Below are positions 1 through 5,721 of a stretch of DNA of 9,639 bases, one piece after another. The DNA lies in the NCBI GenBank assembly GCA_937950385.1, contig CALFEA010000152.1, forward strand, positions 1-9,639, read 5' to 3'. The stretch's first letter is position 1. Every line of letters starts with the position of its first letter. A program made the position numbers and the translations under genes. Origin of the DNA: an uncultured Altererythrobacter sp. (GTDB taxonomy: Bacteria > Pseudomonadota > Alphaproteobacteria > Sphingomonadales > Sphingomonadaceae). The notes under the pieces were generated by a model that was not told where the DNA came from, searched no databases, and saw nothing but the letters and a program-made list of their open reading frames with translations.

Positions 1-833
1 AGACGACCTTGCTTAAAATGCTGACTGGCGAGCTTGAGCCAGATAGCGGCAAAGTCACGCGTTCCAATAAGCTATCCGGCGTCATGATCGATCAGCAACG
101 CAGCCTGCTTGAAGGGTCGCGCACGGTCCTAGATGTGCTGGCAGAAGGCGGCGATTGGATTGATGTGCGCGGAGACCGCAAGCACATTCAAGGCTATCTC
201 AAAGAGTTTTTATTCGACCCCAAGATCGTCGACACCAGTGTTGGTACAATGTCTGGCGGCGAACGTTCTCGTCTGCTGCTCGCCCGCGAATTTGCGCGCG
301 TGTCGAACCTTTTGGTGCTCGATGAGCCGACCAATGATCTCGATTTAGAAACGCTCGATCTGTTACAAGAAGTGATCGCAGATTATGATGGCACCGTGCT
401 CATCGTCAGCCATGACCGCGACTTTCTCGACCGGACCGTCACCGTCACGCTTGGCCTTGACGGCACGGGCAATGTGGATGTGGTCGCAGGTGGTTATGCC
501 GACTGGGAAGCCAAACGCCGCACACTTACAAAGCGGCCCAAAAGCGCTGCAAAAGCAGATAGCAAGCCGAAGCCTGCTGCATCCAAACCAGCATCTGCGA
601 AGCCCACTAAATTGTCTTACAAAGACCAGCGCGATTATGAACTCTTGCCTGCGCGCATTGAGGAGCTGGAAGGCGCGATTGCCAAGGGCGAGGCAATCCT
701 CGCAGATCCCGAACTATACACCGCCGATCCGCAGAAATTCGCCAATATTTCGCAAGGGCTAGAGAACGCCCGAACTGAAAAAGACGCAGCAGAAGAGCGG
801 TGGTTGGAATTGGCCGAACAAGTCGAGGGTTAA
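1..833 (+). CDS. ABC-F family ATPase, Uup-like, C-terminal half (5' partial)
   Basis: The gene enters from the left edge; the reading frame is open from base 3 and the first visible residues (TTLLKML) are the end of a Walker A motif, so the N-terminal ABC domain and the inter-domain linker lie outside. Visible parts of the second ABC domain are the signature MSGGERSRLLLAREFA (about 249-296), Walker B LLVLDEPTNDLD (about 308-343) and the H-loop SHDRDFLD. After it comes a Lys/Ala/Pro-rich linker (about 520-610) and a charged helical C-terminal region (about 615-830) like the coiled-coil tail of Uup. ABC-F proteins have no membrane domain; they act on ribosomes, and Uup is also linked to DNA transactions through its tail. 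Which role applies here cannot be told. The stop lies 5 bases before the next ATG, so the two genes are probably cotranscribed. Confidence 0.9.
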   Translation, partial: TTLLKMLTGELEPDSGKVTRSNKLSGVMIDQQRSLLEGSRTVLDVLAEGGDWIDVRGDRKHIQGYLKEFLFDPKIVDTSVGTMSGGERSRLLLAREFARVSNLLVLDEPTNDLDLETLDLLQEVIADYDGTVLIVSHDRDFLDRTVTVTLGLDGTGNVDVVAGGYADWEAKRRTLTKRPKSAAKADSKPKPAASKPASAKPTKLSYKDQRDYELLPARIEELEGAIAKGEAILADPELYTADPQKFANISQGLENARTEKDAAEERWLELAEQVEG

Positions 834-838
834 CTCAA

Positions 839-1438
839 ATGGGCCCAGATACACAGGCGTTGCATGATGAAATCCGGGCCTGCCAAATTTGCGCGGAACA
901 TTTGGAGCTTGGCCCTCGCCCAGTCCTCCAATTTAGCGCCAAAAGCCGCATTTGCATCATCGGCCAAGCGCCCGGCACCAAAGTCCATGCCAGCGGTATT
1001 CCTTGGGATGATGATAGCGGCGACCGCCTGCGCGAATGGCTAGGCCTGAGCGAGCTGGGTTTGGACAAAGATGCGTTTTATGACCCGGACAAAATAGCGC
1101 TCGTGCCCATGGGTTTTTGTTATCCCGGCAAGGCCAGCGGCGGCGATAAGCCTCCTCGCAAAGAATGCGCGCCGGCGTGGCATGAACGCGTCTTGTCCTG
1201 CCTGCCAGATGATCGCGTAACTTTGCTCGTCGGCTCCTATGCCCAGGCCGCATATTTGCCAGATACCAAGCGCCTATCCCTTACCGAGCGTGTTCGGCGG
1301 CATGCAGAATTCGGCGCTGTTATTCCCCTACCCCATCCAGCGTGGCGAGTGCGAATGTGGATGGCGAAGCATCCATGGTTTGAGGCTGAGGTATTGCCAA
1401 GCCTGCGCACCGCAGTTGCCAAAGCGCTGTCTGGTTGA
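839..1438 (+). CDS. Uracil-DNA glycosylase superfamily protein with Fe-S-type cysteines
   Basis: The protein has 199 residues. The frame extends up to 800, but the ATG at 839 is preferred because GAGGG (825-829) sits 9 bases before it and an earlier start would overlap the ABC-F gene. Motif A-like GQAPG is at residues 42-46, followed by SGIPWDDDSGDRL (52-64), which resembles the G-x-P-F-x-G-x-x-G segment of UDGs. The second motif is LPHPAWR near the C-terminus, matching the position of HPSP/HPSR. Cysteines 15 and 18 (C-x2-C) and 94 and 110 (C-x15-C) reproduce the spacing of the [4Fe-4S] ligands in family 4/5 UDGs. Known members remove uracil or other deaminated bases from DNA. The acidic residues usual after GEAPG in family 4 are absent (TKVH instead), which is closer to family 5, so the substrate is uncertain. 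Confidence 0.8.
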   Translation: MGPDTQALHDEIRACQICAEHLELGPRPVLQFSAKSRICIIGQAPGTKVHASGIPWDDDSGDRLREWLGLSELGLDKDAFYDPDKIALVPMGFCYPGKASGGDKPPRKECAPAWHERVLSCLPDDRVTLLVGSYAQAAYLPDTKRLSLTERVRRHAEFGAVIPLPHPAWRVRMWMAKHPWFEAEVLPSLRTAVAKALSG

Positions 1439-1520
1439 CCTCTCCCCGCCATATGCCTGTCCCATTGTCGACACATTTTAGGCCAATAAAGCAGTCTGCA
1501 GAAACAATAGGAGAAAACCC

Positions 1521-1874
1521 ATGTCCGTTGATCAACTAGCACAAGAGTTTTGCGCCGCTGTTCAAGCAGACAACGAAGCTGGCTACCAAGCCATGTGGTC
1601 AGACGATATTGTCTCAATGGAACCAGGAGATGGCCCAATGTCGAAGGTTCAGGGCCGCGGCCAATTGCTCGAAAAGCACAAATGGTGGAACGAAAACGCA
1701 GAAATGCATGATTTTTCAATGGAAGGACCGTTTGTCGTTGGCGAACAATTTGCGGTCAATTATTCCATGGATGTCACGATGATGGGTGAGCGAACTCAGT
1801 CATCTGAAACTGCCATTTACACGGTAAAAGACGGCAAGATTGCTGAGGAACGCTTTTTCTACGGAGCCGGGTAA
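1521..1874 (+). CDS. SnoaL/NTF2-like small protein
   Basis: This 117-residue protein has the size and pattern of a single NTF2-like (SnoaL-like) alpha+beta cone domain: an N-terminal helix with F10-C-A-A-V and the W26-SDDIVSMEPGDGP loop, then R46-G-x-x-L-L-E-K (helix), and strands around FVVGEQFAVNYSMDVT and TAIYTVKDGKIAEERFFYG. The closing 'DGKI-x-EE-x-F' is typical of the fold. Members include isomerases, cyclases, hydratases and many proteins with no known activity; nothing here fixes a reaction. AGGAG at 1509-1513, 7 bases before ATG, supports the start. There is no signal peptide, so it is likely cytosolic. An 82-base gap separates it from the UDG-like gene, so it may have its own promoter, though no convincing -35/-10 pair is visible. 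Confidence 0.75.
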   Translation: MSVDQLAQEFCAAVQADNEAGYQAMWSDDIVSMEPGDGPMSKVQGRGQLLEKHKWWNENAEMHDFSMEGPFVVGEQFAVNYSMDVTMMGERTQSSETAIYTVKDGKIAEERFFYGAG

Positions 1875-1900
1875 GAAGGTCAAGAAAGACCAGTTTTACC
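1870..1900 (+). terminator. Hairpin at the end of the SnoaL-like gene, possible terminator
   Basis: GGTAAGA (1870-1876) can pair with TTTTACC (1894-1900, one G-U), and GGTC (1878-1881) with GACC (1888-1891) around a 6-base loop, with a small A/AG internal loop. The stop codon lies inside the 5' arm. The following bases (AATTATTTATTG) are AT-rich but not a clean T-tract, so termination is only a possibility. Confidence 0.35.
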
Positions 1901-1948
1901 AATTATTTATTGTACAAAACTATCAAGCCCCACTTTGATTTGATTGAT

Positions 1949-1952
1949 AGGA
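1949..1952 (+). promoter_or_regulatory. Ribosome binding site that decides the start at 1961
   Basis: AGGA lies 8 bases before the ATG at 1961. The same frame is also open from a TTG at 1910, but that codon has no purine-rich sequence at a proper distance, so the ATG is preferred. Confidence 0.6.
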
Positions 1953-1960
1953 TTGGCACC

Positions 1961-2230
1961 ATGTCACCAGCGGTAAAGTTCTTTGCGGCATTAGTTGTTT
2001 TTGCGATTTGGGGCCCATATCTTTTGTACGTTTGGATAACAGAAAATGTGCCATCTTGGGCGATTGGCTCTGTCTTGCGCAAAACGTTAATGCTGAGCCG
2101 AGAATTTGAACCGACAATTTTTACTCTAATGTTCGGCGTCATGTTTACTGGTTTTGTCGCCTATGGATTGTTCGGTTATGCAACTGGAAACGCCTACTAT
2201 CAAAAGATGGAACGCCAAGGCCGCAGATAG
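1961..2230 (+). CDS. Small two-helix membrane protein, unknown function
   Basis: I do not recognise this 89-residue protein. It has two clear hydrophobic segments, about residues 4-26 (rich in F, A, V, W, Y, L) and 52-73 (PTIFTLMFGVMFTGFVAYGLFG), joined by a loop of about 25 residues with several charged positions, and it ends in a basic tail (QKMERQGRR). The tail and R40-K41 suggest that loop and C-terminus face the cytoplasm only if the helices re-enter or tilt; the topology is not certain. The start at ATG 1961 is chosen for its AGGA site; a TTG start at 1910 would add 17 residues. The gene and the gap before it look AT-richer than the neighbours. It converges on the DUF6456 gene with only 12 bases between the stop codons. 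Real but uncharacterised is my best reading. Confidence 0.6.
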   Translation: MSPAVKFFAALVVFAIWGPYLLYVWITENVPSWAIGSVLRKTLMLSREFEPTIFTLMFGVMFTGFVAYGLFGYATGNAYYQKMERQGRR

Positions 2231-2253
2231 CTGTCTCGTTCGCTATCCAGCGG
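2221..2253. terminator. Hairpin spanning two convergent stop codons
   Basis: CCGC (2221-2224) pairs with GCGG (2250-2253), and GATAGC (2226-2231) with GCTATC (2242-2247), giving 10 base pairs with a small A/CA internal loop and a 10-base loop. The structure covers the ends of both convergent genes and can form in either transcript. Neither side is followed by a T-tract, so it may be a bidirectional 3' end stabiliser or weak terminator rather than a classical one. Confidence 0.4.
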
Positions 2254-2746
2254 AATGGCGATCACAATTGATCCGGTAAAAATCAGCCACCCGCTCTAGC
2301 GCCAATTTCAATACCAATTTGCCGCTGCGTGCTGGCCAGTTAAGTGCGCGCTCTGCGGCTGGCAAAGATTCGCCATCGCAAACCACGCGCCACAACACTT
2401 CATCAAGGCCCTTGCCCGCTGATGCGACCGCTGCGTCAAATCTCTGTTTTGCTGCCATATGCCGCTCTGAATGGGACATTGAGCCCTCGCCAGTTGATTT
2501 GGCGCGCACAGGATCCCAGCGCATCGTAACGCTTGGCCCCATTTGCGCGCGCTCATAATCGGCTCGCAATCGTTCGCCGGCATCGAAAAGCCGGGTTTCC
2601 AAATGGCCGCGTGAATGCAGCCAACTTATCGGAGATTCGGCCAGATTTACCGTCGCAGTGCGGCGCTTGCCTTCTGCACTCTCATTCTCACTCCCCCGAA
2701 CCGGTCCTTCTTGCGTCAATTCCCGCTCTACCAATTTGCGCTGCAT
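2243..2746 (-). CDS. DUF6456 domain-containing protein
   Basis: The 167-residue protein matches the alphaproteobacterial DUF6456 domain, as I recognise it from the run RRT-x-TVNLAESP-x-SWL (28-43), AGERLRADYERAQMGPSVTMRWDP (56-79), AAKQRFDAAV (98-107) and the C-terminal NWPARSGKLVLKLALERVADFYRI (136-159). The function of the domain is not established; in some relatives it is joined to a helix-turn-helix, which is not seen here. The first 27 residues are polar, charged and probably disordered. The frame is open to a TTG at 2818, but ATG 2746 has AAAGGA 6 bases upstream and is the better start. It is divergent from an XRE regulator across a 137-base region and has no predicted membrane segment or signal peptide. 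A DNA-related or regulatory role is plausible, but inferred. Confidence 0.82.
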   Translation of the reverse strand: MQRKLVERELTQEGPVRGSENESAEGKRRTATVNLAESPISWLHSRGHLETRLFDAGERLRADYERAQMGPSVTMRWDPVRAKSTGEGSMSHSERHMAAKQRFDAAVASAGKGLDEVLWRVVCDGESLPAAERALNWPARSGKLVLKLALERVADFYRINCDRHSAG

Positions 2747-2883
2747 GCTGTGTCCTTTTGGATGAAGCGAGCTGGATATCCGACTCGCCGTTGCTGTTTG
2801 CTCAATCCGCTCTTGCAATGCTGTGGTTATTGTAGGAAAGTAAAATCACCATTTTGGTTATATTGGTTTTGGAGAGCTCAGGC
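2747..2883. promoter_or_regulatory. Divergent control region between DUF6456 gene and XRE regulator
   Basis: This 137-base gap must hold the promoters of both divergent genes. Its right half is AT-rich and contains a -10-like TAAAAT (2841-2846), an inverted repeat AAAAT-cacc-ATTTT (2842-2855) overlapping it, and two copies of TTTTGG (2852-2857 and 2867-2872). No -35 element at a normal distance is convincing. GGAGAG (2871-2876) serves as ribosome binding site for the regulator. An operator for the XRE protein here would be typical but is inferred. Confidence 0.4.
2753..2758 (-). promoter_or_regulatory. Ribosome binding site of the DUF6456 gene
   Basis: Read on the minus strand, AAAGGA lies 6 bases before the ATG at 2746. 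It is a strong site and rules against the longer frame beginning with TTG at 2818. Confidence 0.7.
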
Positions 2884-3465
2884 ATGATCAACCGCATTCG
2901 CGATATTCGTAAAGCCAAGGGCATGACGCTGGCTGAACTCGCGCAAAACTGCGCCCCGCCCACAACCGCCCAAACAATCGGACGGCTAGAAACAGGCATG
3001 CGCAATCTGTCGCTTAAATGGATGGAACGCATTGCAGCTGCGCTAGAAGTCGATCCTGAAGCGCTCGTTCGGTCGGAGAACACATCTCAGCCCATGGTCG
3101 TGGCCAGCCTGCGCATCGCGGGTGCAGAGGCTCTATCTACGCCGCGTGAAGCCGTGCTCCCTTCTGATTTGGCCAGTAGCGACGATAATTCGGCACTGAT
3201 GGTCTTGAGCATTGAAGAAAGCGTCGGTGAGTTTCGGCCCGGCGACATGCTATGGCTCCAACAAATCGCGCCAAAGGATGCGGGCAGCGCGATCAACCGT
3301 GATTGCCTCATTCCAAAACCCGGCGGCCGTTTTGCATTTGGGCGCCTAATTGACCGCAAAGGCACTCTTGTTGGCATTTTACCGCCTGGGTCAGGACAAA
3401 AGCAGCAAGTCGTCGACAATCCGCCTTGGATAGCCGCTGCGCAAATGTTGGTGCGTCCATTATGA
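2884..3465 (+). CDS. XRE-family regulator with S24/LexA-like C-terminal domain
   Basis: The 193-residue protein begins with an XRE/Cro helix-turn-helix (about residues 4-57: IRDIRKAKGMTLAELAQ, then TAQTIGRLETGMRNLSLKWMERIAAALEV). After a linker, residues 106-192 look like the beta-rich S24 (LexA/CI) domain: ESVGEFRPGDMLWL (112-125) stands where the S-M-x-P-x-x-x-x-G-D motif is expected, and FGRLI (152-156) where the catalytic lysine motif (VKRL) is expected. Gly replaces that lysine and the Ser113 spacing is one residue short, so self-cleavage looks unlikely. It would bind DNA as a dimer or oligomer. GGAGAG at 2871-2876 supports ATG 2884 over an upstream in-frame start at 2854. Its stop overlaps the glycosyltransferase start (ATGA), implying an operon. 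Target genes are unknown; autoregulation is plausible. Confidence 0.8.
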   Translation: MINRIRDIRKAKGMTLAELAQNCAPPTTAQTIGRLETGMRNLSLKWMERIAAALEVDPEALVRSENTSQPMVVASLRIAGAEALSTPREAVLPSDLASSDDNSALMVLSIEESVGEFRPGDMLWLQQIAPKDAGSAINRDCLIPKPGGRFAFGRLIDRKGTLVGILPPGSGQKQQVVDNPPWIAAAQMLVRPL

Positions 3466-4658
3466 GCGGCGACACTCAAAAGCATGTTTTGGCAATTTCA
3501 ACGCTCTACCCCAATGACAGCAATCCGCGCTTCGGGACATTTGTGGCGCGCTCTTTGGAGGCGCTGGCCAAGCGCGGTGATTGGAAAGTCACTGTCATCA
3601 ACCCCATCGGCCTGCCGCCGATTACCGTTGGTCGCTACCGCGCATTGGCCCAATTGCCAGCCGTAGCGATAGAAGGCGGCGTTACTGTCCACCGCCCGCA
3701 CTTTACGCTTGTGCCTAAGATCGGTGCACGGATGAACGCAGCGGCCATTGCCCGCGCTTCCCTGCCATTGATCCGCCAAATTCACAGCAATGATCCCGTT
3801 GATATCATCGATGCTGAGTTCTTTTACCCAGACGGACCAGCCGCAGCCACCATTGGCGAAAAACTCGGCATTCCAGTATCGATCAAAGCGCGCGGTTCAG
3901 ACATCAGCCTGTGGAGCAGCAAGGATTATGGCAAAGCGCAAATCCTAGACGCTGCGGATAAAGCCGCAGGCATGCTCGCCGTGTCGGAAAACCTCGCAAG
4001 CGATATGGCCGCGCTTGGAATGGACCGCGATAAGATCACCGTGCATTACACTGGCCTAGACCGTGACCGCTTTCGGCCGCTGGGCAATGTAAGCCTGCGT
4101 CCGACTTTGGCCAAGCAATTGGGCTTTGAACTGCCCGGCGATGCGCCATTGTTCGTAACGGTGGGCGCTTTGATTGAGCGCAAAGGGCAAGAGCTCGTCT
4201 TGCGTGCCATGGCCAATATCCCCGGCTCGCGCTTGATTATCGTTGGCAAAGGCGAGGATGAGGCAAAATTACGCTCTGTAACTCGTGAACTCAAACTGAC
4301 AGACCGTGTGCATTTCGCCGGATCGCTGGATCACGATGTGATGCCGGTGATCCTATCAGCGGCCGATATTATGGTTCTACCCACCGCTAGCGAGGGTCTC
4401 GCCAATGCATGGGTTGAGGCGCTTGCCTGCGGTACTCCGTGCATCACATGCAATGTTGGCGGGGCTCAGGAGCTCTTTAATATTCCTGAGGCGGGACGGC
4501 TCGTGCCGCGTGATGTCACACGTATTACTAAAGCAATGGACGATATTTTGACCGATCCACCCGCGCCTAGCGATGTCATAAAAGCAGTGGAACGGTTTAG
4601 CTGGGAGAATAATGGCGCAGAGCTAGCCGCCCATTTTGAACGGCTAACATCCGGCTAA
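3462..4658 (+). CDS. Glycosyltransferase family 4 (GT-B fold)
   Basis: The 398-residue protein has the two-domain layout of GT4 enzymes. The N-terminal acceptor domain starts HVLAISTLYPNDSNPRFGTFV (8-28), includes DAEFFYPDG (117-125) and KARGSDI (142-148). The C-terminal nucleotide-sugar domain contains FVTVGALIERKGQELVLRAM (231-250, with Arg240/Lys241 for the donor phosphate), RLIIVGKGEDE (257-267) and the E-x7-E motif E311-GLANAWV-E319 followed by ALACGTPCI. These enzymes are retaining transferases that move a sugar from a nucleotide donor to a lipid, glycan or protein acceptor, usually in surface polysaccharide assembly at the cytoplasmic face. No membrane segment is seen. The start ATG 3462 overlaps the preceding stop (ATGA) and a strong separate Shine-Dalgarno is lacking, fitting translational coupling to the XRE regulator. 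Donor and acceptor are unknown. Confidence 0.88.
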   Translation: MSGDTQKHVLAISTLYPNDSNPRFGTFVARSLEALAKRGDWKVTVINPIGLPPITVGRYRALAQLPAVAIEGGVTVHRPHFTLVPKIGARMNAAAIARASLPLIRQIHSNDPVDIIDAEFFYPDGPAAATIGEKLGIPVSIKARGSDISLWSSKDYGKAQILDAADKAAGMLAVSENLASDMAALGMDRDKITVHYTGLDRDRFRPLGNVSLRPTLAKQLGFELPGDAPLFVTVGALIERKGQELVLRAMANIPGSRLIIVGKGEDEAKLRSVTRELKLTDRVHFAGSLDHDVMPVILSAADIMVLPTASEGLANAWVEALACGTPCITCNVGGAQELFNIPEAGRLVPRDVTRITKAMDDILTDPPAPSDVIKAVERFSWENNGAELAAHFERLTSG

Positions 4659-4707
4659 TCATCAAGCGAAAAAGAGTGGCTTAAGCGCGCTTACCTCGAC
4701 TTAAACG

Positions 4708-5709
4708 TCAGGCAGGCCCGCGCATTTCCTTTTCGGCCTGTTCGCGCGCCTTGCGCTCTTGCTTATCAGCCTCGGTTTCTTGCGGAACGAAGCTGTCTGA
4801 ATTCACGCCCAGCCAAATGAGAACCGGCGAAGCGAGATAGACAGAGCTGTATGTACCGACAAACAAGCCAAATGTGATCGCCGCGACCAGACCGAACAGG
4901 CTGGCAGGGCCAAAGGCAAGCAGCGGGATCAGTGCGACCAGCAAGGTCAATGACGTCATGACGGTACGTGCCAAAGTTTCATTGATCGAAAGGTCAAGCA
5001 ATTCAACCAGTTGCATCTTACGAAACTTCTTCAAATTCTCTCGGATACGGTCATAAACCACAATTGTATCGTTGAGCGAGTAACCGATAATCGTCAAAAT
5101 CGCAGCGACAATTTGCAGGCTAAATTCCAGCTGGAATAGCGCAAACATACCCAAGGTCAGCGAGACATCGTGGAACAGTGCGAACAAAGCGCCTGCACCA
5201 AACTGCCACTCAAACCGGATCCAAATATACAGCGCCACCGCCAACATCGCCGCGCCTAGGGCCAAGACCGCGCTTTCACGGAACTCGCCTGCGACCTTAC
5301 CGGAAACGGTTTCGTTGCTGTCGGCGCGCGCATCGGGATATGTCTTTTTGATCTCGGCTATCACTTGATTGCCAATTTCTGTTGCAGAGCCAGCATTTTC
5401 GCTAGATTCTTCGGGCAGAGGCACACGGATAGACACCACATTCGGCGCGCCAAAGCCTTGAACAACAGGCGTTCCAAAGCCTAAATTCTCAACAGAAGCA
5501 CGCAAGTCCTCTATTGGTGCCTGCTCCAGCTCAGTAAATGTGACACGAACTTCCTGACCACCAACAAAATCAACGCCGTAATTGATGCCTTTGGTCAGCA
5601 CCAAGGCCCAGCTGGCCAAGATCAGCAAAATGCTGATGACCAAGAACGGCATCCGCAGTTTGAGGAAGCGAATGTTCGTGTTGTCAGGGACAAGTTTGAG
5701 CAATTTCAT
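4708..5709 (-). CDS. secF: Protein translocase subunit SecF
   Basis: SecF (333 residues) with SecD drives late steps of protein export at the inner membrane using the proton gradient. TM1 is about 20-40, followed by GINYGVDFVGGQEVRV (41-56), the family's N-terminal motif. A periplasmic domain runs to about 142, and five more membrane segments lie at roughly 146-164, 172-192, 196-216, 248-266 and 270-300. The TM4 motif GYSLNDTIVVYDRIREN (209-224) is intact; Asp214 and Arg248 stand at the positions of E. coli Asp213 and Arg247, which are needed for proton-coupled function. The C-terminal tail (312-333) is highly charged. AAAGGG lies about 9 bases before ATG, in the 12-base gap after secD. It is the last gene of the yajC-secD-secF run and converges with the glycosyltransferase gene 49 bases away. 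Confidence 0.97.
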   Translation of the reverse strand: MKLLKLVPDNTNIRFLKLRMPFLVISILLILASWALVLTKGINYGVDFVGGQEVRVTFTELEQAPIEDLRASVENLGFGTPVVQGFGAPNVVSIRVPLPEESSENAGSATEIGNQVIAEIKKTYPDARADSNETVSGKVAGEFRESAVLALGAAMLAVALYIWIRFEWQFGAGALFALFHDVSLTLGMFALFQLEFSLQIVAAILTIIGYSLNDTIVVYDRIRENLKKFRKMQLVELLDLSINETLARTVMTSLTLLVALIPLLAFGPASLFGLVAAITFGLFVGTYSSVYLASPVLIWLGVNSDSFVPQETEADKQERKAREQAEKEMRGPA

Positions 5710-5721
5710 GACATCGACCCT

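Noticed and set aside
1465..1490. Possible promoter TTGTCG...AATAAA before the SnoaL-like gene
   Set aside because: The spacing is only 14 bases and the -10 match is poor.
957..1719. Minus-strand open frames over the UDG-like and SnoaL-like genes
   Set aside because: Composition is that of reverse-strand shadows (rich in Arg, Cys, His), with no recognisable domains.
2308..2887. Plus-strand and other-frame open frames over the DUF6456 gene
   Set aside because: The minus-strand frame matches a conserved domain and has a ribosome binding site; these do not.
4682..4693. Palindrome TAAGCGCGCTTA between the glycosyltransferase and secF
   Set aside because: As a hairpin it has only 4 base pairs with a 4-base loop, and the nearest T-run on the minus strand is 9 or more bases away, so a terminator call is not justified.
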